DNA from: Halanaerobiales bacterium | Lineage (GTDB): Bacteria; Bacillota; Halanaerobiia; Halanaerobiales; DTU029 | Length of the DNA stretch: 64,000 nucleotides | NCBI GenBank assembly: GCA_029981855.1 | Contig: JARRCS010000004.1 | Span: 88,074 to 152,073 of the forward strand | Reading direction: 5' to 3' | Shown: piece by piece, positions 17,157 through 27,831 of the stretch | How positions within the stretch are numbered: the stretch's first letter is position 1 | Layout of the letters: each line of letters opens with the position of its first letter | Position numbers and translations under genes: made by a program | Notes under the pieces: model-generated | Database searches by the model: none | Seen by the model: only the letters and a program-made list of their open reading frames with translations | What the model was told of the DNA's origin: nothing

Positions 17157-18254
17157 TTAAAATTTCATATTAGCAGACAGGACGAAATTGAGATTATCCT
17201 TAAAGCTGTCATTACTGGCTACCGCCGTATCAAGATGTAATTTCCAGAGGTTGAGCCCCAGACCGAGGGTATAGTAGCGGTCCTCCTCTGTCGGTTTATA
17301 TGTACCGGCTCTCAGGGAGATACCGTTAAAAAGCAGGTTCTTCTCCACACCCAGATGGAAGACCTGATCTCTGTCTCCTTCAGTCAGAAGGGGGAAGTTA
17401 TCGATATCGGCAGCCAGGGTTGCCTTGAGAAGGGGTACATATACCGAGGCACCGATCCGCATAACCCGTTCCGGATCTACCTCCCTGCTATAGGTAACCT
17501 TGGCAGTTTCCTGCCAGCTACCATTATATTCGGAAAATGTCCTCGTACCTTCAAGATTGTATTTACTTGCCCAGAGGTTTTTCACCCGAGCTCCTATAGT
17601 TACCAGCGGGGTTATCTTAGCCAGTACTCCGACATCAAGACCATATCCGGTGCCATCAGCTACTATCTCGGAGAGTTCTCCACTGGGTAAATTCGCTTTA
17701 ACGGAATAAATAACCTCATCACTACGGATCATCTTCAAATTGGCTCCCAGGGATAACTCACCGATATCGAAAGGTGGTGAGATTATTTTACTGCTGAAAG
17801 TTACAATCCCTTCGGTGGTTACAAGGCTATCTACTCTGGCTTCGTTGTTACCATCACTGCTGAAGTCCATATCGGTATAGGAATTAACAGCCAGCGCCAG
17901 GGATTTGAAATTAGCCCCGAGAAAGAGCTGACCGCCAAGATTCAGTTTCTCAGGAACCAGCTCAATCAAATCCCGCTCACTATAATTATCATCACCCATT
18001 TTATCGGGAATTTCCAGCAGGTCTTCCGTCTCCGATATATCGGGAAACCTGAATCCGCTGTTCAACTACAGCCCGACAAAACCGCTCTGGCTTAAACCGG
18101 CAGGATTATAGATTACCGAAGTCATATCATTAGCCACACCGGTAAAGGCACCTCCCATACCAAAGGCCCTGGCGGTAATGTCCGTTGCCCCTGCTACACC
18201 TGTCATACCGGTAATTAAAAGAATAGTTAGTCCAATAATAAAGCCTTTCTTCAT
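17157..18254 (-). pseudogene. TraF/PorV-like outer-membrane beta-barrel gene interrupted by an in-frame TAG
   Basis: One frame of 366 codons holds a single internal TAG at 18068-18066. Residues 1-62 give a signal peptide and the conserved start of the TraF_2/PorV-like family (ARAFGMGGAFTGVANDMTSVIYNPAGLSQSGFVGL). After the TAG the frame continues at once with LNSGFRFPDIS and about 300 residues of beta-barrel, ending LSANMKF with a terminal Phe. No shift is needed to join the halves, so this is a nonsense mutation, a base-call error or a read-through codon. TAG serves as a normal stop in neighbours such as 12788-14431 and 54019-55059. A terminator follows. Pyrrolysine insertion is a remote option, known in the relative Acetohalobium. 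Confidence 0.8.
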
Positions 18255-18367
18255 ATTAAAAACCCCCTCTAGAGTTATAATTATTGTTTAAGTCTAATTA
18301 GTATCAGGATATTTGTTATTATCCTCCCCTTCACCCCGTTTCTTCCTCAGCTTCCACTCCGCTATTT

Positions 18368-19240
18368 TTAGACCTCTTTTGCTAACAGCTCCTTTAGATA
18401 GAGACGGAACTCCTTGCCCAGGTCTTCCCTCTTTAGGGCAAACTCAACCGTTGCCTGGAGAAATCCTATCTTATTACCAACATCATAGCGCTTGCCGACA
18501 AAATCGTAGGCATAGAGGCTGCGTTTAGAAGCTAGCTCTTTCAGGGCATCTGTCAACTGGATTTCATTGTTTCTTCCCGGCTTTGTCTCAGCCAGGATAG
18601 GGAAAATATCCGGGGTAATAATATACCTACCCAGAATAGCAAGGTTGGAAGGCGCCTCTTCCAGAGTGGGTTTTTCAATCAGGTCATCAACCCGGTAAAT
18701 CCGCCCTTCCTGCTTGCTGTATTTTACTATCCCGTATCTATAGACATCCTTCTCCGGGACCTGCTGTACCCCGATTACCGGCTCACCCTTTTCCTCAAAG
18801 ACATCGATCATCTGTCCGATAACCGCCCTTTCAGCAACCATCACATCATCACCGAGTAAGACGGCAAAAGGCTCATCACCGATAAATGTCCGGGCACAGT
18901 AGATGGCATGTCCCAGCCCTTTAGGCTCTTTCTGCCGAACATAATGAATATCCACCAGGTTCGAAATCTCCTCCACTAACTCCAGCAGATCCTCCTTGCC
19001 CTTCTCCTTCAAAGCCAGTTCAAGTTCAACCGACTTGTCAAAATGGTCTTCAATCGCCCTTTTACTCTTACCGGTAATAATTAATATATCCTCAATCCCG
19101 GCCTCGATAGCCTCTTCTACAATATACTGAATGGTTGGTTTATCAACAATCGGTAGCATCTCCTTGGGCTGGGCCTTGGTTGCAGGTAAAAACCTGGTAC
19201 CGAGCCCGGCGGCAGGAATAATCGCCTTTTTTACCTTCAT
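18368..19240 (-). CDS. galU: UTP--glucose-1-phosphate uridylyltransferase
   Basis: 290 residues from the ATG at 19240, which follows GAGGGGTG; a GTG three codons earlier lies inside that site. Motifs: [29 protein letters not shown] (nucleotide binding), [34 protein letters not shown] for the metal site and [13 protein letters not shown] with [12 protein letters not shown]. It makes UDP-glucose in the cytoplasm for polysaccharide and glycolipid synthesis. The phosphohexomutase at 20598-22343 could supply its glucose-1-phosphate. Length is normal for GalU. Confidence 0.93.
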   Translation of the reverse strand: MKVKKAIIPAAGLGTRFLPATKAQPKEMLPIVDKPTIQYIVEEAIEAGIEDILIITGKSKRAIEDHFDKSVELELALKEKGKEDLLELVEEISNLVDIHYVRQKEPKGLGHAIYCARTFIGDEPFAVLLGDDVMVAERAVIGQMIDVFEEKGEPVIGVQQVPEKDVYRYGIVKYSKQEGRIYRVDDLIEKPTLEEAPSNLAILGRYIITPDIFPILAETKPGRNNEIQLTDALKELASKRSLYAYDFVGKRYDVGNKIGFLQATVEFALKREDLGKEFRLYLKELLAKEV

Positions 19241-19597
19241 AATAAACACCCCTCAAATTGTTCCAAATTATTTTGAAAATAGCTCTATAAACGCAGACTT
19301 TATTATAATTCTAGGTATTAGAACAAATTCCTTTAAAAAAATCAGATTAATTTAGGAAAAAACAGCCTCAGGCGTAATATTCAATTATTTTTAAGTGGTT
19401 AAATAAATCTGCAATAGTTATGGACAAATATAAATATATAGCTATAATAATTATTAGAATACAACAAAATATAACTTTTGCAGTTAATGTTTTTCTTAAA
19501 GGATGCAAAGTAGCTACATCTTCTACAAAAGATGAATAAAGATGAATAAAGATGAATATTGGAATTTATAAATTCGAAATAAGAGAGAGTGATAAAG
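19241..19597. other. Divergent intergenic region with promoter and short tandem repeat
   Basis: 357 bases, very AT-rich. A TGGACA-N16-TATAAT promoter for the ATP-grasp gene lies at 19421-19448. Three copies of a 10-bp unit GATGAATAAA stand at about 19527-19556, just before the gene. No other coding frame is visible. Confidence 0.55.
19421..19448 (+). promoter_or_regulatory. Candidate promoter for the ATP-grasp gene
   Basis: TGGACA (19421-19426), a 16-base spacer and a perfect TATAAT (19443-19448). The start codon lies 150 bp further on, leaving a long leader that includes the 10-bp tandem repeat. Confidence 0.45.
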
Positions 19598-20416
19598 ATG
19601 CAGCTTATATCCTTTAACCCCTTCCGCACAATCGGCATACCCAATACCCAGTATGTAAAACCGGAAAAAATGCTTGAAGAAGAAGTAAAAATCAAAGCGG
19701 CTAACTGGCTTCTCTTCCCCGAATACTGGCAGGTTAACTCCCTGGTCTATGGCTGGCATAAGAAGATCTTTCCTAGTATTAACACCTACCACCTGGGCCA
19801 TGACAAGATAGAGATGACCCGCCTTTTTCAAGCTATCTCTCCTGCAAATGTGCCTCGCACCCTAATACTAAGAAATGATAAGGGAGTTGCCGCAAAAATT
19901 TTAGAGGAATTCTCTTACCCCTTTATCGCCAAAGTGGTACGCAGCTCGGAAGGCAGGGGGGTCAGTTTAATTGAAAATAAAGGAGACTTAGATCAGTACC
20001 TCAAGGAGAACCGGATCCTCTATCTACAGGAATACCTGCCGGTAAACCGGGACCTCAGGGTTGTCCTTATCGGCAAGAGGGTATTCTCTGCCTACTGGAG
20101 AATCGGCCGGGAGGGTAACTTTAGAAATAATCTGGCCCAGGGTGGTGAGATATCCTATAAAAATATACCTGATGGAGCCCTGGAATTGGTGGAAGGTATT
20201 GCCCGGCAGGCGGGAATTAATTATGCCGGATTTGATCTGGCTATTATCGGTAATCACTTCTACCTGCTAGAGTTCAACGTCTTCTTCGGCAACCGGGGCC
20301 TGGCAGGTAAAAGCAAGGAGATAAGTAATTGTATCTACCGCTACCTGTTAGAAAATGCTGGCCCGGAAGATACCATTGGTCCACCGGAAAAAGGTAAGCT
20401 AATCCCATCTGCCTAA
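19598..20416 (+). CDS. RimK-type ATP-grasp ligase
   Basis: 272 residues from the ATG at 19598 (a GTG three codons earlier is possible). ATP-grasp features: DKIEMTRLFQAISPANVPRTL, then PFIAKVVRSSEGRGVSLIEN (nucleotide-binding loop), YLQEYLPVNRDLRVVLIGKRVFSAYWRI, and the metal-binding end YAGFDLAIIGNHFYLLEFNVFFGNRGL. RimK-like enzymes join an acid to an amine with ATP, for example adding glutamate to proteins or cofactors. The acceptor is unknown. The C-terminal NxxFG motif (FNVFFGNRG) replaces the usual NVNPGW-like end, suggesting its own subfamily. Single gene with its own promoter and terminator. Confidence 0.8.
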   Translation: MQLISFNPFRTIGIPNTQYVKPEKMLEEEVKIKAANWLLFPEYWQVNSLVYGWHKKIFPSINTYHLGHDKIEMTRLFQAISPANVPRTLILRNDKGVAAKILEEFSYPFIAKVVRSSEGRGVSLIENKGDLDQYLKENRILYLQEYLPVNRDLRVVLIGKRVFSAYWRIGREGNFRNNLAQGGEISYKNIPDGALELVEGIARQAGINYAGFDLAIIGNHFYLLEFNVFFGNRGLAGKSKEISNCIYRYLLENAGPEDTIGPPEKGKLIPSA

Positions 20417-20506
20417 ACAGGGCCTAAATATTTGAACCAACTGTGTTTGCTAAACACATGTTTATATAAATTATATCTTGTCGGGAGGGTATTTTTCATA
20501 AATAAA

Positions 20507-20537
20507 GGGTAGCCGGAAATTCCCGCTACCCATTTTT
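20507..20537 (+). terminator. Terminator of the ATP-grasp gene
   Basis: GGGTAGC (20507-20513) pairs with GCTACCC (20525-20531), extended by GGAAATTCC in the loop, and is followed by ATTTTTT. On the other strand a weaker T-rich tail follows, so it may also serve convergent transcripts. Confidence 0.8.
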
Positions 20538-20597
20538 TAACCTCCGCAATATTATTTCCAATCTTAGGCAAAATTCTTTACGGTCATTTTCAATTTT

Positions 20598-22343
20598 TTA
20601 TATCTCTTCAAGAATCTGATTAACCTCTCCCAGGAACCTTGCCTTCAGGGTCTTAAGCTTTTCGGCAGCCTCCTTTTCGGTCTCTCCCCTGACGGCAAAA
20701 TAGATCTTCAGTTTCGGCTCCGTACCCGAAGGCCTAATGGTCAAAATACTCTCATCTTCCAGCCAGTACTGCAAGACATTGGACTCGGGTAGTTCGATCT
20801 CCTCTTCTGTACCATCCCTGTAGTCGTAGCTCTTACCTTCCAGAATATCCTTATAGATAATCACCTTATTTCCGGAAATATTTTCGGGTTTTTCTTCCCG
20901 TAATTTCGCCAGGGTCTTTTTGATCTTCTCCTGACCTTCCTTGCCTTCTAAGTGGATGGCGGCCAGGTCTTCCCTGTAGTAGCCGTACCTGTCCATTAAC
21001 TCCCTTAATTTTTGATAGATGCTCAGTCCCTTATCCCGGTAATAGAGGGCCATGGTTGCCACCAGCGCTGAGGCAATGACCGCATCCTTATCCCGGGCAT
21101 AAGTTCCAGCCAGATAACCGTAACTTTCCTCAAAACCGAAGATAAAGCTCTTTTTACCACTTGCCTTAAACTCCTTGATCTTCTCCCCGATAAATTTAAA
21201 GCCTGTTAAGACATCGATTACCTCAATACCATAATTAGCGGCGACCCGTCTTACCATTTCGGTAGTAACAATGGTCTTAATGATGACACCGTTATCCGGC
21301 AAGGTGCCTGCTTCCTTCATCTGCCCCAGGAGATAGTCGGCCATTAAGACCCCTACCTGGTTACCGGTTAACCCGACATACTCACCGCTGTCATCCTTGA
21401 CAACCAGGCCCATCCGGTCACAATCGGGATCCGTACCAATGATTAAATCAGGATCTGATTCTTCAGCCATCTCCAGGGCCATTTTAAAAGCAGAAAACTC
21501 TTCCGGATTGGGGCTCTCCACGGTGGAAAAATCCGGGTCTGCTACGGCCTGTTCCGGTACTACCTCTACCCGGTTGAACCCCAGTTCCTTTAAGACCCGG
21601 CACACCGGTTTATTACCCGTTCCATGAAGAGGTGTATAGATTATAGGCATCTCCCCACCCCTGGCCTTAGCCAGCTCTTTATTGGGGAGTACCTTCAGGA
21701 TCTCTTCAATGAAACGATCATCAATCTTTTTACCAATAATCTGCAAGAGACCCTTCTCTTCGGCCTCTTTGCGGCTCAGTCTTTTTACCAGGTCAAAATC
21801 ATCGATCTCCGCGATCTCAGCGATTATCTCTCTTGCCTGTTCGGGTACCACCTGACCCCCATCTTCCCAGTATACCTTGTAGCCATTATACTCCGGGGGA
21901 TTATGACTGGCGGTAATTACAATACCACCAATAGCCTTTAACTCTCTTACGGCAAAGGATAACTCTGGGGTAGGGCGTAATTCATCAAAGAGGTAGGTCT
22001 TAATACCATTTCCGTTTAGGACCAAAGCAGCCTCCAGGGCAAATTCCGGTGACCTGTGCCGGGAATCATAGGCAATAACTACTCCCCTCTCCCTACCGTC
22101 ATCACTATAATTAATTATGTAATTGGCCAGTCCCTGGGTTGCCTTCCGGACGGTATATTTATTCATGCGATTAGTTCCTGCCCCGATAATACCGCGCATT
22201 CCCCCGGTACCGAAGTCTAAATCCTTATAAAACCTGTCTTCAATCTCTTTTTCATTATCTTTAATAGCTTTAAGTTCCTGCTTGGTCTCCTCATCAAAGT
22301 AATCACTCATAAGCCATTCCCGGTATCTCGACATATAACTCAA
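20598..22343 (-). CDS. Phosphoglucomutase/phosphomannomutase (PgcA type)
   Basis: 581 residues, the length of Bacillus-type PgcA. Active-site loops: GGIVITASHNPPEYNGYKVYW with the phosphoserine, GTDPDCDRMGLVV for magnesium, GFEESYGYLAG for sugar binding, and IRPSGTEPKLKIYF for phosphate binding. It interconverts glucose-6-phosphate and glucose-1-phosphate (or mannose phosphates) in the cytoplasm, feeding GalU encoded nearby. The TTG start at 22343 has an AAGGG site at workable distance; the ATG three codons on does not. Confidence 0.92.
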   Translation of the reverse strand: MSYMSRYREWLMSDYFDEETKQELKAIKDNEKEIEDRFYKDLDFGTGGMRGIIGAGTNRMNKYTVRKATQGLANYIINYSDDGRERGVVIAYDSRHRSPEFALEAALVLNGNGIKTYLFDELRPTPELSFAVRELKAIGGIVITASHNPPEYNGYKVYWEDGGQVVPEQAREIIAEIAEIDDFDLVKRLSRKEAEEKGLLQIIGKKIDDRFIEEILKVLPNKELAKARGGEMPIIYTPLHGTGNKPVCRVLKELGFNRVEVVPEQAVADPDFSTVESPNPEEFSAFKMALEMAEESDPDLIIGTDPDCDRMGLVVKDDSGEYVGLTGNQVGVLMADYLLGQMKEAGTLPDNGVIIKTIVTTEMVRRVAANYGIEVIDVLTGFKFIGEKIKEFKASGKKSFIFGFEESYGYLAGTYARDKDAVIASALVATMALYYRDKGLSIYQKLRELMDRYGYYREDLAAIHLEGKEGQEKIKKTLAKLREEKPENISGNKVIIYKDILEGKSYDYRDGTEEEIELPESNVLQYWLEDESILTIRPSGTEPKLKIYFAVRGETEKEAAEKLKTLKARFLGEVNQILEEI

Positions 22344-22635
22344 GACTGATCATCCCTTCCTGAATATATCTTATGTTATGTAAAATTATCCTTCTGATTG
22401 GGCTTTCTGTACTATCCTTCCCCTATCTTTTTCAGATTATTTCTGGCACTGATAAAGGTTAAAAAATGCTATTAAAATATACTAGAGGATATTTATCCGA
22501 AAGCCAACCTGTTCATTTCATGAGGTATTATATCACAAAATATACCATTTATGAAGTCTGCTTTGTCAAATAAGCTGGATTATTCCTTATCGACCAAGCT
22601 GTATTAATATCTACAGGAAGTAACAGCCTTAAAAT

Positions 22636-24669
22636 TTAAAACTTAAACCGGGCAACAGCATCGGCCAGTTCTCCAGCCATCTTGGCTAATTGACTGGCAG
22701 AAGTTATAATCTCTTCAGTAGCGGCACTCTGCTCTTCGCTGGAAGCGGCAACTTCCTCTGCATTGCTGGCGGCCTCCTGGCTGATAGCGGTTACATCATT
22801 AAGTGCATTTTCAACCTGGCCGCTCTTATCTGCCATCTCCTTTGAATTCCCCGCCACCTTTTCAATTAATTGCATCAGTTCACCGGCCGCCTCCTTTATC
22901 CTGGCAAATATCTCTCCCGTTTCTTCAATTGCCTTTACACTGTCATCTACAGTCTCTATCCCCTCATCCATTTTATTAACCGCTGCCGCCACTCCATTTT
23001 GTATCTCTTTGATCAGGCCATCTATTTTCTCGGTAGCCCGGGTGGATTCTTCAGCTAGTTCCCTTATTTCATCAGCCACCACGCTAAAGCCTCTTCCTGC
23101 TTCCCCTGCTCTGGCCGCTTCAATGGCCGCATTTAAGGCCAGTAAATTAGTCTGGGCGGCAATACCGTTAATCAATTCTACAATCTCACCTATCTTATTT
23201 GAAGTATCACCCAGAGAGCTGATAGTTGTAGCCACCTCTGTTGTATCAGTCTTAACCTCGGTTATCTGGTCAACTGAATTGACAACCATCACATTACCGG
23301 TAGTAATATGATCCATGACTTCATTTGCCTTTTTCGACATATTAACGGAAATTTCTCCTGTTTCCTCTATCTGTTTAATCAAGGATTTTATATTTTCAGC
23401 CGTCTCGCTGAGCTGAACCGATTGTTTTTCCGCACCGGCAGCAACATCCTGAATGGCACCTCCAACCTGTTCGGCAGTCTCTCCTACCTGGTCACCTGAA
23501 GCAGATAATTCTTTACTGGTAACTGCTACCTGCTCGGAGAGGTCTGCTACCTGTTTTATCATCTTCCCTAGCTGTTTGCGCATTTTATTTATGGATTGAA
23601 TCAGACTGCCAACTTCATCTCTTCTGGTAATATTCAGACTATCATTATGCTCCCTGAAGTCACCGGCTGCCAGTTTTTCGACAACTTTACTTGCCTTTAT
23701 AATGGGTTTAGCTATGTAAGTAGCAATAAAATAAGTTATAATTAAACCTAGCAGAACAGCAATTAGACCTATCCATAAACTTCCCTTCTGAATTGATTTC
23801 AAAGGAGCCATAACCTTACTGCTTTCAAATACCATGGCTAATGACCAGCCGGTAAGTTTTATCGGGGCAAAGGCAATCCCTTTTTCAACACCATTTAATT
23901 TAAAGAAGTCAGTCCCCGTTTCTCCCCGGACCATACGGGAGGCAATCTCCTCTAGCCCCTGATTGTCTTCTACTTTAAAGATCTCCTTATTTCCCAGGTA
24001 CTTATCATCAGGATGGGCAACGGTAAACATTTTGCTGTCAATTAACCAGCCATGACCGTTACCATTTATCTTCATATTATTGACCCGTTCCTGAAAAATG
24101 CCAAGGTGGAAGGTTCCCCCCAGGATTCCCACCACTTTTTCATTAAAGATTATGGGTGTAGCTATAACGATAACCTTTTCTCCCGTAACCTTATTTACCA
24201 CCGGATTAGAGATGACTGCCCTCCCTAATTCTATAACTTTTTGGAAATACTCTCTGTCTGAAATATTGTACTGATTGGTTATATCAGCTGTGATATACGT
24301 CCTGCCGTTGAGATCAGCAATAAATAATGTCTCCAGATGGTCATTCTTTTCTGCTACTTCGACCAGCTTATTCTTCTCTTTTAACCAGTAAATGTCTATT
24401 ATCTGGGCCGAATCTGCATCTACAAGTGCGTTCTTTAAACCGTCTAAAACTGTCAAATCGACCTGATTTACAATCTCATTCTTAAAACCATTTAACAACT
24501 CGGTAATTATTTCAGCATTTAACCTGGCAGTATCGGCTGCTGCATTAAAAATTGTCTCCTCTAAGATATTTCTCGCCTGATTGTAAGCGAACCAGGAACT
24601 CCCTGCAATTAATAATAAAATAAGCAGACTGATAACCAGGATCATTTTTGTTTTAATACTCTTAATCAT
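22636..24669 (-). CDS. Methyl-accepting chemotaxis protein with Cache sensor
   Basis: 677 residues. A membrane segment at about 8-30 is followed by an extracytoplasmic region to about 290 with Cache features ([45 protein letters not shown]). Then come a second membrane segment ([24 protein letters not shown]), a HAMP linker and the signalling domain with the invariant tip [34 protein letters not shown]. It senses a small ligand outside and signals to CheA. The ligand is unknown. No other chemotaxis gene is adjacent, although flagellar genes are in the window. Confidence 0.93.
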   Translation of the reverse strand: MIKSIKTKMILVISLLILLLIAGSSWFAYNQARNILEETIFNAAADTARLNAEIITELLNGFKNEIVNQVDLTVLDGLKNALVDADSAQIIDIYWLKEKNKLVEVAEKNDHLETLFIADLNGRTYITADITNQYNISDREYFQKVIELGRAVISNPVVNKVTGEKVIVIATPIIFNEKVVGILGGTFHLGIFQERVNNMKINGNGHGWLIDSKMFTVAHPDDKYLGNKEIFKVEDNQGLEEIASRMVRGETGTDFFKLNGVEKGIAFAPIKLTGWSLAMVFESSKVMAPLKSIQKGSLWIGLIAVLLGLIITYFIATYIAKPIIKASKVVEKLAAGDFREHNDSLNITRRDEVGSLIQSINKMRKQLGKMIKQVADLSEQVAVTSKELSASGDQVGETAEQVGGAIQDVAAGAEKQSVQLSETAENIKSLIKQIEETGEISVNMSKKANEVMDHITTGNVMVVNSVDQITEVKTDTTEVATTISSLGDTSNKIGEIVELINGIAAQTNLLALNAAIEAARAGEAGRGFSVVADEIRELAEESTRATEKIDGLIKEIQNGVAAAVNKMDEGIETVDDSVKAIEETGEIFARIKEAAGELMQLIEKVAGNSKEMADKSGQVENALNDVTAISQEAASNAEEVAASSEEQSAATEEIITSASQLAKMAGELADAVARFKF

Positions 24670-24899
24670 ACTGCTTTCCCCCTTTTTAAATATCCAGGCT
24701 GTTGTTTGCCTTATTGCTGATTATAACCAAAGGCCAATTTAAAATTGCTAAATTTTCCCATATGACTTATAACGGGATTTTTTAACTAATTCTACAAAAA
24801 ATCTATAAACTCCTGCATGTTTTTAATAAAATACTCCAAAGATCATTTAATCAAATACCCAGAATGGTAGTTAAATTAGCAGGGCCTCACTCATAAGAT

Positions 24900-25589
24900 T
24901 CAAAGCTGCCACTTAAAACCCACACCGAATTTCTTACCGGTCTTATTACTGCTAGCGGAGCTTTCGTTAAATACCTCCCGGTCCAGCTGAAGGCTGGTAT
25001 TTAACTCAAAATTCTCGGTTACTTCAAAATCCCAACCCAGAGAAATTCGGTCATAGAGATTATCCTTGCTTGAGTCATTAAGGTAGTTCTCCCACTGTCT
25101 CTGCAGATAGACTGTATAATCATGCCGCTGATTATACTTATAATCAAGCTGATAGCCGAGTCGGGCCATCCTGTATGTGTTATCGGAATTGTTGGAATAA
25201 TCCTTGTGCCTAAGGTTAAGTAGCCACCTGTTCTTCAGCCTCTTTGTCAACTGGTAGGTATAGTTACCCCATAAGTCAATACTGGTATTGTTATAGATGG
25301 TCTCCTCCTGGTAATCCTTTTTATAGTACTGCACCTTGAGATAATAGTAATCGGAAGAGCTCAGTTTCTGCTTATACTTCAGCCAGAAACGCTTGTACCA
25401 GTAGCGGTCAAGGATATCCTCTCCATCATCCTCATTCAGGGGATCACTGTAGATCCGGTCTCCAATCTCAAAATCACCGCTTAATTCCGGCCGGTAGTCT
25501 TTAGCCAGTACAGAAATATGTACAGAAAAAAGAATTAACTGCAAACAGATTATAGCCGTTAACAGTATTAACATTAAACCCCTTTTCAT
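24900..25589 (-). CDS. Putative outer-membrane beta-barrel protein
   Basis: 229 residues from the ATG at 25589, chosen because GGGGTG lies seven bases upstream and the next residues (MKRGLMLILLTAIICLQLILFSVHISVLA) form a signal peptide; the longer frame to 25742 runs over the terminator of the upstream gene. The mature part alternates aromatic and polar residues (YYYLKVQYYKKDYQEE, NRWLLNLRHKDYSNN, RLGYQLDYKYNQRHDYTVYLQRQW) and ends GFKWQL, the look of a small barrel. No family was recognised. It follows a stand-alone LptD-like gene. Confidence 0.6.
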   Translation of the reverse strand: MKRGLMLILLTAIICLQLILFSVHISVLAKDYRPELSGDFEIGDRIYSDPLNEDDGEDILDRYWYKRFWLKYKQKLSSSDYYYLKVQYYKKDYQEETIYNNTSIDLWGNYTYQLTKRLKNRWLLNLRHKDYSNNSDNTYRMARLGYQLDYKYNQRHDYTVYLQRQWENYLNDSSKDNLYDRISLGWDFEVTENFELNTSLQLDREVFNESSASSNKTGKKFGVGFKWQL

Positions 25590-25674
25590 CCTGAACACCC
25601 CGCAGTTTTTGTTGTTTTTTTGAACTATTTTATATTTATGTAATATATTTCGTCTCTCTGTCTCTTTTTCCTGC

Positions 25675-25714
25675 AAAAAAAAAAGACCTGCCCGGCAGAA
25701 ACCGGACAGGCCGC
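25675..25714 (-). terminator. Strong terminator after the stand-alone lptD-like gene
   Basis: On the minus strand GGCCTGTCCGG and CCGGGCAGGTC form a GC-rich stem (25713-25685) followed by ten T residues (25684-25675). Confidence 0.9.
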
Positions 25715-25748
25715 ATAAGATTAATTTCATAAATAAAGCCAATATATA

Positions 25749-27539
25749 TTAAATATCGAAACTGAAACCAAAACTATTGTCGGCTAGATTATAATTCACT
25801 GACAGGCTGAAGCAGTCATATTTGCGGGTCAGACTGAGGGAGGCCTGATCCCATTCACCGGTCTCGATTTCATATTTCCCATCGATCCCGAAAACCCAGG
25901 CCGATTCGAGCTCCGGCAGTAAATAGGTAAGATCGAGGCCGGTTTTCAAAAACTTACCCACATCCTCCTTGTCATCAGGCAGAAGGGCCTTACCCCTCTC
26001 TTCAGTTATTTCATAACCCAGGGTTGTTTTAAGGTTCATCGCAGGGGAAAGCTTACTGCTATAAGTGCCAGTTATAGCCGAATTAAAAACCAGATAAGAT
26101 TCTTTAGAAGGCCTGAAATAAAGATTATCAGTAATTCTCCCCTGCAGGCTGAGGTTTAAGTTCGGGGTTAACTTAATAGCCTTAGATAAATGTAAATCCA
26201 GGTTCACCTTGTCGGTAGTAACCCCTTCATTCCTTACCCGGCCCAGTCCTGCTCTACCCTTTAAACTAATTCCTCGAAGTTGATAACTCGGGCCGTTAAG
26301 AGTTAAATATGGCAGGTAATCGATCTCATAACCCTCCCTTTGCTGTAAGGTCCAGCTAACCGGACCGCCCTGATAGCCAATACTGTAGGAGTTCTCCTTT
26401 AGCTCTTCATTAATATACCCATGGTAGAAGTTGAGCCTGTAGTCCTTAAAGGGATAGTAGTCTATCTTAAACTTCTCCTCCCGCTCTTTATCTGTCAGAT
26501 TATAGCTTAAACCGGTAAAGAGACTATATTTGTCCTGCTTATACTGCAAATTGGTTTTCAGGATTGTCTCCCGGTCAATAAAATCATAGTCAAACCCGGT
26601 AAAAAGATCTACCGTACCGGAATTATAATTTAATCCGGTACTGAATATTTCCTCCCGGGTAAAAGTTTCCTCATCATCTTCTAGCTCCTTACTGTATTTA
26701 AAATTACCCCTGAGTTCAAGTAGAGGTGAGAGCTGGTAGGAGGTATCAACCCCGGCCCACTGCTCCCCCTGCTGGTTGACCTCGGCTGAGATCTCCCCCT
26801 GCCAGTTTTCATTTACCTGATAGGGATAATAATATTTGACAGTAAAACCATCTTTAGAATTATATCCCAGGTGGGGCAATGGTACAGGGTTACTCAGTTT
26901 CCTGTCACCTTCACTATCATCATACTTTACTACATAGCTGGGTAAAGAAAGTAGCCGGAAATCCCCGATCCAGAACTCAACCCTCTTTCCCACTACCCTA
27001 CCATCAGGATAGACCTGGACCTGGTCGGCCTTAACCTGGTAATGGGGATCGGGCAGGATACAGGGGGTAAAACTGGCCTCTTCTATCTTAAGATCATAAT
27101 CCTCTCCCTGAAGGAGCCTGATCAACCCCCCGCGGAAGTTCAACTCCCCTATCTTACTCCGGGCCCCGTAGATGGTCCCTGTTGCCTCCACATAATTATA
27201 CTTTAAATAAGTACCCGTTACTTCCTGATCGGCGGTTTTTAAGATAACCCTTTCACCGCCGGCCCTTACTATGTTTGTATTTAAGTCCAGCCAGAGCCGG
27301 TCACTCTTAACAACCAGGTCTCCTGTTTCAAATTTAACCATATCTTTTGCCATTACCCTGCCCTGATAATAATCATAGATAATATCACCAGCCTCAAGGG
27401 TATATGGCTGTGCAGGGGGAGACCCCTCTGCGGCGACCGTTAGCGTTAAAAGAGTGCAAAGTAAAATAAGCAAAAAACATATATCTCTTAATTTAGTCTT
27501 TATCTTATTTAATTTAAGCCCTGTCTTATTGGCAAACAA
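25749..27539 (-). CDS. LptD-like LPS assembly outer-membrane protein, stand-alone copy
   Basis: 596 residues, starting at a TTG (27539) with AGGTGG seven bases upstream. A basic N-terminus and hydrophobic core ending TVAAEG form a signal peptide. Residues about 35-150 are an OstA/LptA-like jellyroll (EAGDIIYDYYQGRVMAKDMVKF; DRLWLDLNTNIVRAGGERVIL; TGTYLKYNYVEATGTIYGAR). Then FTPCILPDPHYQVKADQVQVYPDGRVVGKRVEFWIG matches the LptD linker before the barrel, and about 380 residues of beta strands end FGFSFDI. LptD inserts LPS in the outer leaflet with LptE. A second LptD domain is fused to a permease at 47718-50897, so one of the two may handle a different lipid. Confidence 0.82.
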   Translation of the reverse strand: MFANKTGLKLNKIKTKLRDICFLLILLCTLLTLTVAAEGSPPAQPYTLEAGDIIYDYYQGRVMAKDMVKFETGDLVVKSDRLWLDLNTNIVRAGGERVILKTADQEVTGTYLKYNYVEATGTIYGARSKIGELNFRGGLIRLLQGEDYDLKIEEASFTPCILPDPHYQVKADQVQVYPDGRVVGKRVEFWIGDFRLLSLPSYVVKYDDSEGDRKLSNPVPLPHLGYNSKDGFTVKYYYPYQVNENWQGEISAEVNQQGEQWAGVDTSYQLSPLLELRGNFKYSKELEDDEETFTREEIFSTGLNYNSGTVDLFTGFDYDFIDRETILKTNLQYKQDKYSLFTGLSYNLTDKEREEKFKIDYYPFKDYRLNFYHGYINEELKENSYSIGYQGGPVSWTLQQREGYEIDYLPYLTLNGPSYQLRGISLKGRAGLGRVRNEGVTTDKVNLDLHLSKAIKLTPNLNLSLQGRITDNLYFRPSKESYLVFNSAITGTYSSKLSPAMNLKTTLGYEITEERGKALLPDDKEDVGKFLKTGLDLTYLLPELESAWVFGIDGKYEIETGEWDQASLSLTRKYDCFSLSVNYNLADNSFGFSFDI

Positions 27540-27744
27540 GATCAATCCACCTTTCTTGATACATATAAGAGGCCAATTTGTTCATTAAGCTAATTAAAAT
27601 AAAGAAGAAAATCTCTCAGGGAAGATATAACGCTCCTTATAATGCAGCGCCCCTCTAATGCAGTAATAATAAGGGTATAAAAATATGGGTATATTAATAC
27701 ATATTCTTAATAAATAGCCAAATCCCTGCATGAAAAGGCTGGAA

Positions 27745-27796
27745 AAAAGAAAAACCTATCCTGCCCGGGGAAAATACCCATGGTAGAATAGGCTTA
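27745..27796 (-). terminator. Terminator after the 27832-28749 gene
   Basis: On the minus strand AAGCCTATTCT pairs with AGGATAGGTT (27796-27753) around a loop with its own GGG/CCC pairing, followed by TTTTTC and more T residues (27750-27745). Confidence 0.65.
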
Positions 27797-27831
27797 AGTA
27801 ATCTATATGTAATTTAATATAAGCAAGTAAT

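Noticed and set aside
22763-23499. Long plus-strand frames opposite the chemoreceptor signalling domain
   Set aside because: The repetitive Ala- and Glu-rich receptor codons create open antisense frames; composition is not protein-like.
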